Source of the DNA: Bacteroidales bacterium
GTDB lineage: Bacteria; Bacteroidota; Bacteroidia; Bacteroidales; Paludibacteraceae
Direction: 5' to 3'
DNA length: 15,014 nt
NCBI GenBank assembly: GCA_900767595.1
Contig: CAAFZS010000013.1
Location: 1-15,014, forward strand
Shown here: piece by piece, positions 1 through 8,068 of the stretch
Position numbering within the stretch: position 1 is the first letter of the stretch
Layout of the letters: each line of letters begins with the position of its first letter
Notes under the pieces: model-generated
Told to the model about the DNA's origin: nothing
Databases searched by the model: none
Seen by the model: only the letters and a program-made list of their open reading frames with translations
Translations under genes and position numbers: made by a program

Positions 1-1218
1 ACCGCGCTCAATGAGTTTGCGGATGATGAACGGTTTATACAGTTCGGCAGCCATGTCTTTCGGCAGACCGCACTCGTGCATCTTCAGTTCAGGGCCAACA
101 ACGATGACGGAACGGGCGGAGTAGTCCACACGTTTACCGAGCAGGTTCTGACGGAAGCGTCCTTGTTTACCCTTCAAAGAGTCGGACAGGGACTTGAGCG
201 GGCGGTTAGCTTCGGACTTGATAGCGGTAGTCTTACGCGAGTTATCGAAGAGGGAGTCAACGGCTTCCTGTAACATACGTTTCTCGTTACGGAGGATGAC
301 ATCCGGTGCTTTGATCTCGACGAGACGTTTGAGTCGGTTATTACGGATGATCACACGACGATAGAGGTCGTTGAGGTCAGAGGTCGCAAAGCGGCCACCA
401 TCCAGCGGTACGAGCGGACGCAGTTCCGGAGGCGTCACAGGAATGACTTGAAGCACCATCCATTCGGGACGGCTCTTGCCCTTTGATGCGCGGAAGGACT
501 CAACGACTTGCAGGCGTTTGAGCGACTCCTGTCTGCGTTGCATCGAAGAGTCTTTGTCTGCTTCGGCGCGCAGTTGGTAACTGAGTTCGTCGAGATCGAT
601 AGCGGCCAGCAGGTCATAGACTGCTTCAGCACCCATCTTAGCCACGAACTTATCGGGGTTACCGTCTTCGAGGGTCTCGTTCTCTTCGGGCAGACGCTCT
701 ACGAGTTTGAGGTATTGGTCCTCATCGAGGAGCATACGATCCTCGATCACCTCACCGTCCAGTTCTTGTCCGGCTAAGCAGCCTGCGTGAAGAACGATAT
801 ATTTCTCGTAATAGATGATAGCATCCAGTTGTTTGGTAGGAATACCGAGTAAAGCGGACATCTTAGACGGCAGGGAACGGAGGTACCAGATATGAGCTAC
901 GGGAACGACGAGTTTGATATGACCCATACGTTCACGGCGCACTTTCTTTTCAGTTACCTCGACACCGCAGCGTTCGCACACGATACCTTTATAACGGATG
1001 CGTTTATACTTACCGCAATGGCACTCGTAGTCTTTGGTAGGACCGAAGATACGTTCGCAGAACAAACCGTCACGTTCGGGTTTGTAAGTGCGGTAGTTGA
1101 TCGTTTCCGGTTTGAGCACTTCGCCGCTGGAGATAGACATGATCTCATCGGGAGAAGCCAAGCCAATGGTTATCTTGGAGAAACCGGTTTTCTTGTTATT
1201 ATCTTGTTTTAAAGCCAT
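1..1218 (-). CDS. rpoC: RNA polymerase subunit beta' (N-terminal 406 codons, cut by window edge)
   Basis: This is the start of the largest RNA polymerase subunit, which forms the clamp and most of the active-site cleft. Translating the minus strand from the ATG at 1218 gives an open frame to base 1, with no stop. The N-terminus begins MALKQDNNKKTGFSKITIGL. The zinc-binding motif is intact: C66 and C68 in YECHCGKYK, C81 and C84 in VCERCGVEV, as in E. coli beta' (C70/C72/C85/C88). Further on come the lid/rudder region sequence RPEWMVLQVIPVTPPELRP and the switch region motif GKQGRFRQNLLGKRVDYS. The catalytic NADFDGD motif lies beyond the left edge. The gene follows rpoB after a 61-nt spacer made largely of a 9-bp repeat, and is presumably cotranscribed with it. 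No frameshift is visible. Identity is certain; only completeness is limited by the window. Confidence 0.98.
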   Translation of the reverse strand, partial: MALKQDNNKKTGFSKITIGLASPDEIMSISSGEVLKPETINYRTYKPERDGLFCERIFGPTKDYECHCGKYKRIRYKGIVCERCGVEVTEKKVRRERMGHIKLVVPVAHIWYLRSLPSKMSALLGIPTKQLDAIIYYEKYIVLHAGCLAGQELDGEVIEDRMLLDEDQYLKLVERLPEENETLEDGNPDKFVAKMGAEAVYDLLAAIDLDELSYQLRAEADKDSSMQRRQESLKRLQVVESFRASKGKSRPEWMVLQVIPVTPPELRPLVPLDGGRFATSDLNDLYRRVIIRNNRLKRLVEIKAPDVILRNEKRMLQEAVDSLFDNSRKTTAIKSEANRPLKSLSDSLKGKQGRFRQNLLGKRVDYSARSVIVVGPELKMHECGLPKDMAAELYKPFIIRKLIERG

Positions 1219-1231
1219 AGTGTTTAATTTT

Positions 1232-1279
1232 TAGGCTAGACAATCTAGAAATTCTAGACGATCTAGGAGTTCTAGATTT
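1232..1279. repeat. Five CTAG motifs at exact 9-bp period in rpoB-rpoC spacer
   Basis: CTAG begins at 1236, 1245, 1254, 1263 and 1272. The units on the plus strand are CTAGACAAT, CTAGAAATT, CTAGACGAT, CTAGGAGTT and CTAGATTTT, so CTAG and the ninth base (T) are constant while the middle varies. Neighbouring units can pair as small hairpins (a CTAGA/TCTAG stem with a 3-nt loop) in several mutually exclusive registers. The array fills most of the 61 nt between the rpoB stop and the rpoC start and contains no gene. Its function is unknown. Confidence 0.9.
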
Positions 1280-4200
1280 TTATTCCAAAGTTATCGAAAG
1301 AGCCAGTCCTTGTAACTCGTGTAACAATACGTTGAGGGACTCTGGGATACCCGGAGTAGGCATAGCCTCACCCTTAACGATGGCTTCGTAAGTACGAGCA
1401 CGACCCGTGACATCATCGGACTTGACGGTCAAGATCTCTTGCAGTACGTGAGCGGCACCGTGAGCCTCGAGAGCCCAAACCTCCATCTCACCGAAACGTT
1501 GACCACCGAACTGAGCTTTACCGCCCAGAGGTTGTTGGGTAATCAAACTATACGGACCGATAGAACGAGCGTGCATCTTATCATCGACCATGTGGCCTAA
1601 CTTCATGAAGTAAGTGACACCGACGGTAGCCATCTGGTCAAACGGTTCACCCGTCTCACCATTATACAACTGCGTCTTACCTGCGCGAGGCAGACCGGCT
1701 TTGTCAGTCCACTCGTTGAGGGAGTCAAGCGTACAACCATCGAAGATAGGAGTAGCGAACTTAACGCCTAACTCACGACCGGCCCAACCGAGGACAGCCT
1801 CGAAGATCTGACCGATGTTCATACGAGAAGGCACACCCAGCGGGTTGAGGACGATATCGACGGGAGTACCATCGGCCAAGAACGGCATATCCTCTACGCG
1901 GACGATCTTAGATACAATACCTTTGTTACCGTGACGACCGGCCATCTTATCACCTACGCGAATCTTACGTTTCTTGCAGACATAGACCTTCGCCATTTGG
2001 ATGATACCGTTAGGCAGTTCATCACCGATGGTGATATTAAACTTCTGACGTTTGAGGTCGGCTTCCATCTCTTTGAGTTTGCCGATATAGTTCATCACGC
2101 AGCGCGAAGCCAGATCGTTCTTCTCAGGATCGGTGGTCCAACCTTCGAGCATAACCGTTTGGTAGTTCAGTTGGTTGAGACGCTCCTTGGAGAAGTGTTG
2201 TCCCTTCGAGAGCAGTTCGGTACCCATAATATCCTTCACGCTATTTGCGGAGTTATTCTTAAGGATAACCGCCAGTTTGTCGATGAGCATCTGACGTAAG
2301 ATCTCGGCTTTCTCTTTGAAGGCAACATCGAGTTTAGCAATCTTCTCTTTGTCCTCCTGTTTAGCCTTACGGCGGCAATAAAGTTTCTTATCGATGATCA
2401 CACCATCGAGCGAAGGACTGGCCTTCAACGAAGCATCTTTCACATCACCGGCCTTATCACCGAAGATAGCCTTCAGCAGTTTCTCTTCCGGCGACGGATC
2501 GGTCTCACCCTTCGGGGTGATCTTACCAATCAAAATATCACCGGGGCCTACATGAGCACCGATACGGATGATACCGTGTTCGTCAAGGTCACGGGTAGCT
2601 TCCTCGCTTACGTTAGGAATATCGGAAGTGAACTCCTCCATACCGCGTTTGGTCTCGCGGACCTCAAGCAGCTGTTCTACTACGTGAACGGAGGTGAACA
2701 TATCCTCACGAACGATGCGTTCGCTCAGCACGATAGCATCCTCATAGTTATATCCTTTCCAAGGGATGTAAGCAACCTTCAGGTTCTTACCAAGAGCCAG
2801 TTCGGCATTCTCGGTAGCATAACCCTCGGTCATGATCTGTCCCTTGGTCACCTTATCGCCTTTGCGAACGATAGGACGCAGGTCGATGGTGGTGTTTTGG
2901 TTTGTCTTCTGGAATTTCGGCAGTTTATACTCTTTCTCGGCCGGATCGAAGGAGATGAAGTCCTCCATATCCGTACGATCGTACATCACTTTGATCACGT
3001 CAGCATCCACATACGTAACCTCACCTTCGCCTTCGGCTTCGATTTGGGTACGAGAGTCTTGGATGAGCTGACCTTCAATACCGGTTCCTACGATAGGTGC
3101 TTCAGGACGTAACAACGGTACGGCCTGGCGCATCATGTTCGATCCCATCAACGCACGGTTAGCATCATCGTGCTCAAGGAACGGAATCAATGCAGCTGCG
3201 ATAGAAGCGATCTGCGACGGAGCTACGTCCATAGCATTGATCTGCTCGGGAGCAACAACAGGGAAGTCAGCTTCGAAACGGGCTTTTACTTTATTGCGAA
3301 TGAACTTACCGTCCTTGTCGAGCGGAGCATTACCTTGTGCCACAGTCATGTTCTCCTCGTCTTCAGCGGTGAGGAACATAACGTGATCATTATCCAGGTC
3401 AACCACACCATTCTCCGCCTTACGGTAAGGAGTCTCGATGAATCCGAGATTATTAATCTTGGCGTAGATACACAAGGAGGATATCAAACCGATGTTCGGT
3501 CCTTCAGGAGTCTCGATAGGACAGAGACGACCATAGTGGGTATAGTGTACGTCACGAACCTCGAATCCGGCACGGTCACGGCTCAAACCGCCGGGGCCAA
3601 GGGCCGACATACGACGTTTGTGGGTGATCTCTGCCAACGGGTTCTGCTGATCCATGAACTGGCTCAGGGCGTTGGTACCGAAATACGAGTTGATGACACT
3701 CGTGATGGCTTTGGCATTGATCAGATCCGTCGGAGTGAAGACCTCATTATCGCGAACGTTCATACGCTCACGAATCGTGCGAGCCATACGATTAAGACCT
3801 ATACCGAACTGGTTATAGAGTTGCTCACCTACGGTGCGAACACGACGGTTAGACAGGTGGTCAATATCGTCCACTTCGGCATTGGAGTTGATGAGTTGAA
3901 CGAGATACTTGATGATCTCGATCATATCCTGTTGGGTGAGGACGCGGGTTTCCGCAGGGATATCCATATTCAGTTTGCGGTTGATACGGTAACGTCCTAC
4001 ATCGCCCAAATCGTAACGTTTCTCGGAGAAGAAAAGGTTTTGGATCACCTCGCGAGCAGTAGCATCATCGGCAGGCTCTGCGTTACGCAGTTGGCGATAG
4101 ATGTACAGCACAGCTTCCTTCTCGGAGTGTGACGGGTCTTTTTGGAGGGTATTGAAGATAATCGAGAAATCGTTCTCGCGAGCCTCCTCTTTGTGCAGGA

Positions 4201-5080
4201 GGATGGTCTTAACGCCGGCCTCGAGAATCGTTTGTGCATTCTCGGCAGTGAGTTCGGTCTCGCGCTCAAGGATCACCTCGTTACGCTCGATGGTTACCAC
4301 CTCACCGGTATCTTCATCTACGAAATCCTCGGTCCAAGCCTTCAGCACGTTTCCGGCTAAGCGGCGACCGATATATTGTTCGAGCACTGCCTTGCTCACC
4401 TTCACTTCTTCCGCGAGGCCGAAGCAGTCGAGGATGTCCTTATCGGATTCAAAACCGATGGCACGCAGTAAGGTGGTTACGGGCAGTTTCTTCTTACGGT
4501 CAATGTAAGCGTACATGACCTTGTTGATATCGGTAGCAAACTCAATCCACGAACCGCGGAACGGGATGATACGAGCGGAGTAGAGTTTCGTTCCGTTCGA
4601 GTGCATCGATGTTCCGAAGAACACACCGGGGGAGCGGTGCAGTTGGCTAACGATGACACGCTCAGCGCCGTTGATGACGAAGGTGCCTTTGGGGGTCATA
4701 TACGGAATCGTGCCCAGATAGACGTCTTGGATGACGGTATCAAAGTCCTCGTGATCGGGGTCGGAGCACGATAGTTTTAACTTCGCTTTCAAGGGGACAC
4801 AGTAGGTCAATCCGCGCAGCAAGCACTCTTCGATAGAGTAGCGAGGAGGATCGACATAGTAGTCCAAGAACTCAAGCGAGAAGCTATTACGTGTGTCCTG
4901 GATAGGAAAGTTTTCACAGAACACTTTGTAGAGTCCTTCGTTACGACGCTCTTCGGGAGTCGAATCCATTTGAACGAAGTCTTGGAAGGACTTGAGTTGA
5001 ATTGCCAAGAAGTCAGGATACGGCATCTGCTGTTGCATTGCCGAGAAGTTGACTCTTTGCGTTTTTTCTTTTGTTGCCAT
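1280..5080 (-). CDS. rpoB: RNA polymerase subunit beta
   Basis: The protein has 1266 residues, the usual length for Bacteroidota beta subunits, and with beta' forms the catalytic core of RNA polymerase. The rifampicin-binding region is clear around residues 472-492 (LSQFMDQQNPLAEITHKRR). The residues matching E. coli D516, H526 and S531 are D477, H487 and S492, all wild type, so no target-site rifampicin resistance is visible. Conserved GRLCPIETPEGPNIGLI, the active-site-region GRHGNKGIV, and the C-terminal GGQRFGEMEVWALEAHGAAH are all present. The ATG at 5080 starts MATKEKTQRVNF. A 214-nt leader with a terminator-like hairpin separates it from rplL, and rpoC follows. The long plus-strand frames opposite the gene are codon-bias shadows. 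Confidence 0.99.
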   Translation of the reverse strand: MATKEKTQRVNFSAMQQQMPYPDFLAIQLKSFQDFVQMDSTPEERRNEGLYKVFCENFPIQDTRNSFSLEFLDYYVDPPRYSIEECLLRGLTYCVPLKAKLKLSCSDPDHEDFDTVIQDVYLGTIPYMTPKGTFVINGAERVIVSQLHRSPGVFFGTSMHSNGTKLYSARIIPFRGSWIEFATDINKVMYAYIDRKKKLPVTTLLRAIGFESDKDILDCFGLAEEVKVSKAVLEQYIGRRLAGNVLKAWTEDFVDEDTGEVVTIERNEVILERETELTAENAQTILEAGVKTILLHKEEARENDFSIIFNTLQKDPSHSEKEAVLYIYRQLRNAEPADDATAREVIQNLFFSEKRYDLGDVGRYRINRKLNMDIPAETRVLTQQDMIEIIKYLVQLINSNAEVDDIDHLSNRRVRTVGEQLYNQFGIGLNRMARTIRERMNVRDNEVFTPTDLINAKAITSVINSYFGTNALSQFMDQQNPLAEITHKRRMSALGPGGLSRDRAGFEVRDVHYTHYGRLCPIETPEGPNIGLISSLCIYAKINNLGFIETPYRKAENGVVDLDNDHVMFLTAEDEENMTVAQGNAPLDKDGKFIRNKVKARFEADFPVVAPEQINAMDVAPSQIASIAAALIPFLEHDDANRALMGSNMMRQAVPLLRPEAPIVGTGIEGQLIQDSRTQIEAEGEGEVTYVDADVIKVMYDRTDMEDFISFDPAEKEYKLPKFQKTNQNTTIDLRPIVRKGDKVTKGQIMTEGYATENAELALGKNLKVAYIPWKGYNYEDAIVLSERIVREDMFTSVHVVEQLLEVRETKRGMEEFTSDIPNVSEEATRDLDEHGIIRIGAHVGPGDILIGKITPKGETDPSPEEKLLKAIFGDKAGDVKDASLKASPSLDGVIIDKKLYCRRKAKQEDKEKIAKLDVAFKEKAEILRQMLIDKLAVILKNNSANSVKDIMGTELLSKGQHFSKERLNQLNYQTVMLEGWTTDPEKNDLASRCVMNYIGKLKEMEADLKRQKFNITIGDELPNGIIQMAKVYVCKKRKIRVGDKMAGRHGNKGIVSKIVRVEDMPFLADGTPVDIVLNPLGVPSRMNIGQIFEAVLGWAGRELGVKFATPIFDGCTLDSLNEWTDKAGLPRAGKTQLYNGETGEPFDQMATVGVTYFMKLGHMVDDKMHARSIGPYSLITQQPLGGKAQFGGQRFGEMEVWALEAHGAAHVLQEILTVKSDDVTGRARTYEAIVKGEAMPTPGIPESLNVLLHELQGLALSITLE

Positions 5081-5233
5081 TTTATAGATGGTTTTAATTG
5101 TTTAACAGATAAAAACTGTTGGTAATCAGTTATTTAGAGCTAAATAGATGGTTTGTTATTTTAATAATTGTTAACTAAAACCGCTTAATTATTACCAATA
5201 TTTAATAAGTTTTTAACAATCTGTTATATTCAG
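5081..5233 (-). other. A/T-rich rpoB leader
   Basis: This untranslated stretch lies between the rplL-rpoB hairpin and the rpoB ATG. It holds an 11-bp direct repeat (plus-strand ATAGATGGTTT at 5084 and 5144, exactly 60 bp apart), an inverted repeat AACAG-N7-CTGTT at 5104-5120, and a 7-bp inverted repeat reading TATTTAG-CT-CTAAATA on the minus strand. I looked for a TAnnTTTG promoter here and did not find a convincing one, so it is described as a leader rather than a promoter. Confidence 0.5.
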
Positions 5234-5235
5234 AG

Positions 5236-5271
5236 AAAAAGGTTTAGACCCCCTGTGCAGGGATCTAAACC
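5236..5271 (-). terminator. Terminator-like hairpin (attenuator) between rplL and rpoB
   Basis: On the minus strand the outer stem GGTTTAGA/TCTAAACC (8 bp) encloses an inner stem CCCT/AGGG with loop GCAC, and five T residues follow (5236-5240). It begins 23 nt after the rplL stop. Since rpoB continues in the same direction with no clear new promoter, partial termination (attenuation) is more likely than full termination. The rplL-rpoB gap of E. coli also carries an attenuator, although the sequences are unrelated. Efficiency is inferred, not shown. Confidence 0.7.
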
Positions 5272-5294
5272 AATAACCGATAACGGTAGAGGGC

Positions 5295-5678
5295 TTACTT
5301 AAGTTCTACGGTAGCACCTACTTCTTCGAGGGCTTTCTTGAGAGCTTCAGCAGCTGCTTTGTCAAGACCTTCCTTAACGGTAGCAGGAGCAGCGTCTACG
5401 ATATCCTTAGCCTCTTTCAGACCAAGACCGGTTTGCTCTTTAACAGCCTTAACGACTTGGAGCTTTTGAGCACCTGCATCCTTGAGGACTACGTCGAAGT
5501 TGGTCTTCTCTTCAGCGGCAGCAGCCTCACCTGCGCCTGCACCGGGAGCAGCAGCAACTGCAACAGCAGCAGCAGCGGGTTCAATACCGTACTCTTCTTT
5601 TAATACTTGAGCGAGCTCGTTAACTTCTTTAACAGTAAGATTTACTAATTGTTCAGCAATAGCTTTAACATCTGCCAT
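5295..5678 (-). CDS. rplL: 50S ribosomal protein L7/L12
   Basis: This 127-residue protein is the flexible stalk component of the large subunit. It recruits and stimulates the translational GTPases (EF-Tu, EF-G, IF2, RF3). The N-terminal dimerisation and L10-binding segment (about residues 1-32) is followed by an alanine- and glycine-rich hinge (about 34-55). The conserved C-terminal domain then starts at KTNFDVVLKDAG and includes the factor-binding helices around KVVKAVKEQTGLGLKEAKD. Length and composition are normal. The gene lies 48 nt after rplJ, as expected for partners that assemble into one stalk. A terminator-like hairpin follows its stop codon. Identity is certain. Confidence 0.99.
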   Translation of the reverse strand: MADVKAIAEQLVNLTVKEVNELAQVLKEEYGIEPAAAAVAVAAAPGAGAGEAAAAEEKTNFDVVLKDAGAQKLQVVKAVKEQTGLGLKEAKDIVDAAPATVKEGLDKAAAEALKKALEEVGATVELK

Positions 5679-5726
5679 AATTGTAATATTTTAAAATGGT
5701 TAATAATTTTTTTTATTTAAGCAACC

Positions 5727-6260
5727 TTATTCAGGTCTTTCTCCCAGCGTTTTGAGGACGCCGTGGATGGTGGTACCACTGGATTGAAGTGCAGAAACAA
5801 CGTTCTTAGCAGGCGATTGCAACAGAGCAACGATGTCGGCAATAAGTTCGTTCTTGGACTTGATGGTGGAGAGGAACTCGAGGTTCTGGGCACCAATATA
5901 AACAGTCTCTTCTACATAAGCAGCCTTCAATTCAGGCTTTACATTTTCCTTACCCTTTTCAGCTTTAAGGATTTCCTTAATGAGTTTTGCAGGGGCATTG
6001 CCCGTATTGCAGAACATCAAAGCGGTATTTCCTTTTAATGCAGTAAACAGGGTAGTATCGATTCCTTTAGCTTCCATAGCTTTACGGAGCAAGGTGTTCT
6101 TGGCAACGACGAGTTTGATGTCGTTCTTGAAACATTTGCGGCGTAAATCGGAAGTCTTCTCAGCATTCAGACCTTCGATATTGGTCAGGTAGAAATGTTG
6201 ATATTGACCTAATGTCTCTTGGAGCTCAACAATCAGAGCGCTTTTATCTTCCTTTTTCAT
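5727..6260 (-). CDS. rplJ: 50S ribosomal protein L10
   Basis: L10, 177 residues here, is the stalk base. Its N-terminal domain binds the L11 region of 23S rRNA and its C-terminal helix carries the L7/L12 dimers. The N-terminus MKKEDKSALIVELQETL and the RRKCFKNDIKLVVAKNTLLRKA segment (about residues 40-62) are typical of the family, and the helical C-terminus is present. The gene starts only 18 nt after rplA. That leaves no room for the long L10 leader that autoregulates rplJL in many Firmicutes and Proteobacteria, so any such control must use the end of rplA or another site. Identity is certain. Confidence 0.98.
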   Translation of the reverse strand: MKKEDKSALIVELQETLGQYQHFYLTNIEGLNAEKTSDLRRKCFKNDIKLVVAKNTLLRKAMEAKGIDTTLFTALKGNTALMFCNTGNAPAKLIKEILKAEKGKENVKPELKAAYVEETVYIGAQNLEFLSTIKSKNELIADIVALLQSPAKNVVSALQSSGTTIHGVLKTLGERPE

Positions 6261-6278
6261 AATCGTTTCGTTTTAAAA

Positions 6279-6968
6279 TTAAAGAGTTTTAGCATCAATT
6301 TTAATTCCTTGACTCATTGTGCTGGAAAGATAAATGCTCTTGATATACTCTCCTTTTGCGGTAGCGGGTTTGAGCTTGATAATGGTCTGAATAAATTCAT
6401 TCGCATTTTCAGCAATAGCCTCCGCAGAGAAGGAAACCTTACCAATCGAAGTATGTACAATACCGAACTTATCTACTTTGAAGTCGATCTTACCTTGCTT
6501 AACCTCCTTAACAGCCTTAGCTACATCCATAGTAACTGTACCGGATTTGGGGTTAGGCATCAAACCACGAGGACCGAGCACACGACCCAGAGCACCAATC
6601 TTACCCATGATTTGGGGCATGGTGATGATTACGTCAATGTCTGTCCAACCGCCCTTGATCTTCTCGATATACTCATCCAAACCTACATAGTCAGCACCTG
6701 CTTCTTTAGCAGCGGCTTCCTGGTCAGGAGTACAGAGAGCAAGAACGCGAATTACTTTACCCGTACCATTAGGCAACGATACCACGCCACGAACCATTTG
6801 GTTCGCCTTACGAGGATCAACACCTAAACGAACGTCGATATCCACAGAGGCATCAAACTTAGTGTGCGTAATCTCTTTAACGAGAGCACTGGCCTCTGCT
6901 ACAGTGTAGAGCTTACCTGCTTCAATCTTTTCAGCAGCAAGCTTTTGATTTTTTGTCAATTTTGCCAT
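6279..6968 (-). CDS. rplA: 50S ribosomal protein L1
   Basis: L1 (229 residues) forms the mobile L1 stalk that helps release deacylated tRNA from the E site. In many bacteria it also represses its own operon by binding an rRNA-like site upstream of rplK. The N-terminus MAKLTKNQKLAAEKIEAGKL, the central GPRGLMPNPKSGTVT signature (residues about 133-147) and the C-terminal return to domain I (EFIQTIIKLKPATAKGEYI) are all present, and the length is normal. It follows rplK by 17 nt, so the two are cotranscribed. The nested stem-loop upstream of rplK is a plausible target for feedback by this protein. Confidence 0.99.
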   Translation of the reverse strand: MAKLTKNQKLAAEKIEAGKLYTVAEASALVKEITHTKFDASVDIDVRLGVDPRKANQMVRGVVSLPNGTGKVIRVLALCTPDQEAAAKEAGADYVGLDEYIEKIKGGWTDIDVIITMPQIMGKIGALGRVLGPRGLMPNPKSGTVTMDVAKAVKEVKQGKIDFKVDKFGIVHTSIGKVSFSAEAIAENANEFIQTIIKLKPATAKGEYIKSIYLSSTMSQGIKIDAKTL

Positions 6969-6985
6969 AATGATTGAAGTTTTAA

Positions 6986-7408
6986 TTATTTAACGGTAAT
7001 ACCCATACTACGTGCAGTACCTGCAACCATCTTCATTGCAGATTCCACGGTAAAGCAGTTCAAATCTACCATTTTATCGGTAGCGATCTGTTGGCATTGT
7101 TCTTTCGTAATCGAAGCTACCTTCGTACGGTTAGGTTCAGCACTGCCGCCCTTAACCTTAGCAGCCTCAATGAGTTGAACAGCTACAGGAGGAGTCTTAA
7201 CGATAAAATCAAACGACTTGTCAGCATAAACAGTGATAACAACCGGAAGCACTTTGCCCGGCTTATCCTGCGTTCTGGCATTGAATTGTTTACAAAACTC
7301 CATGATGTTCACACCCTTCGAACCTAAAGCAGGTCCTACCGGAGGTGCGGGATTGGCTGCGCCACCCTTAATCTGAAGTTTAATAAAACCAGCAATTTCT
7401 TTAGCCAT
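6986..7408 (-). CDS. rplK: 50S ribosomal protein L11
   Basis: L11 (140 residues) binds the GTPase-associated centre of 23S rRNA and, in other bacteria, is needed for RelA activation. The N-terminal domain shows KLQIKGGAANPAPPVGPALGSKGVNIMEFCKQFNA with the conserved proline-rich linker of the family. The C-terminal rRNA-binding domain ends MKMVAGTARSMGITVK. The ATG at 7408 is preceded by A/T-rich sequence rather than a Shine-Dalgarno. A 97-nt gap separates it from nusG, the largest gap in the secE-to-rplL run, and it contains the candidate L1-responsive leader. Identity is certain. Confidence 0.99.
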   Translation of the reverse strand: MAKEIAGFIKLQIKGGAANPAPPVGPALGSKGVNIMEFCKQFNARTQDKPGKVLPVVITVYADKSFDFIVKTPPVAVQLIEAAKVKGGSAEPNRTKVASITKEQCQQIATDKMVDLNCFTVESAMKMVAGTARSMGITVK

Positions 7409-7427
7409 AGTTTTGTTAAATAGTTTT

Positions 7428-7459
7428 GGCGATAATAACGCTGCTTGGCAGCTCTCGCC
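7428..7459 (-). promoter_or_regulatory. Nested stem-loop upstream of rplK, candidate L1-binding leader
   Basis: Read on the minus strand, an outer 5-bp stem GGCGA/TCGCC encloses a 2-nt bulge (GA) on one side, an inner 5-bp stem GCTGC/GCAGC with loop CAA, and a 7-nt bulge (GTTATTA) on the other. Two short helices around a strongly asymmetric internal loop is the architecture of the L1-binding site in 23S rRNA helices 76-78 and in known L11-L1 mRNA leaders. The structure ends 19 nt before the rplK start, where translational repression would act. L1 binding is inference from position and shape. Confidence 0.55.
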
Positions 7460-7473
7460 GGGTTAATAAATAA

Positions 7474-7486
7474 ACTACCGAGTAGT
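7474..7486 (-). other. Small hairpin after nusG
   Basis: An inverted repeat ACTAC/GTAGT with a 3-nt loop lies 17 nt past the nusG stop, followed on the minus strand by TTTATTTATTAA. A 5-bp stem is weak for a terminator. It may partly terminate, or may simply be part of the rplK leader. Confidence 0.3.
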
Positions 7487-7505
7487 CCAAACGGTCAATA
7501 ACCTT

Positions 7506-8057
7506 CTACTCTTTCTCTACTTCTGAGAAACTCAACTCGAGCGGCGTTTGGCGATCAAAAATCGTAACAACCACCTTGAGTTTGTGCTTATCAAGCAGAA
7601 CATCTTGAACGACACCATTGAATCCGTTGAACGGACCATTGATGACCTTCACCTTCTCGCCGACGACAAACGTCTCCTCCAATTGCAACTCCAACTCAGC
7701 ATCATCCACATTGCCGACAATCTTGTTGATCTCGGCTTGGGAAACGGGTGCAGGCTTGATGGAAGCTTTGCCTTCACTCAAGAAACCAAGTACATTGGGA
7801 ATGTTGCGGAGAAGAGGGTAACACTCGTCCGTGAGGTTACATTCTACCAACACATAGCCCGGAAGAAGATTACGCTCCTTGATGACGCGCTTACCATTCT
7901 TCAAAGCTACCACTTTCTCAGTGGGAATAAGAACTTGAGAGACATACTCTTTGAACAACGAAGAAGTAACCAAGGCACCTTCGATATACTCTTTTACCTT
8001 GTGCTCCTTCCCGCTAATAGCGCGGAGTACATACCACTTAAAATTGTTTTCAGCCAT
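7506..8057 (-). CDS. nusG: Transcription termination/antitermination factor NusG
   Basis: NusG binds elongating RNA polymerase, tunes pausing and Rho-dependent termination, and couples transcription to translation through S10. The N-terminal NGN domain begins NFKWYVLRAISGKEHKVKEY and contains LLPGYVLVECNL. The C-terminal KOW domain contains VGEKVKVINGPFNGFNGVV. I place the start at the ATG at 8057 (MAENNFKWYV, 183 residues). The frame can be read from a TTG three codons upstream, but the ATG fits the usual family N-terminus and leaves 11 nt after the secE stop instead of 2. It is in the conserved secE-nusG-rplK order. Confidence 0.98.
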   Translation of the reverse strand: MAENNFKWYVLRAISGKEHKVKEYIEGALVTSSLFKEYVSQVLIPTEKVVALKNGKRVIKERNLLPGYVLVECNLTDECYPLLRNIPNVLGFLSEGKASIKPAPVSQAEINKIVGNVDDAELELQLEETFVVGEKVKVINGPFNGFNGVVQDVLLDKHKLKVVVTIFDRQTPLELSFSEVEKE

Positions 8058-8068
8058 AGGTTTCAAAA

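Noticed and set aside
1232..1279. Reading the CTAG array as a CRISPR
   Set aside because: The period is 9 bp with 4-5 bp conserved, far too short for repeats and spacers, and no cas gene is present.
3620..3662. Possible rifampicin-resistance substitution in rpoB
   Set aside because: The residues at the E. coli 516, 526 and 531 equivalents (D477, H487, S492) are all wild type.
3170..4132. A 320-codon open frame on the plus strand opposite rpoB, and other long plus-strand frames opposite tuf and the EF-G-like gene
   Set aside because: They mirror the codon bias of highly expressed genes on the other strand. Their translations show no recognisable domain and they lie entirely within certain genes.
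6261..6278. An L10-type autoregulatory leader before rplJ
   Set aside because: Only 18 nt separate rplA and rplJ, which is too short for the known leader structure.
8055..8066. An upstream TTG start for nusG giving three extra residues
   Set aside because: The ATG at 8057 matches the usual NusG N-terminus and gives a more normal distance to the secE stop.
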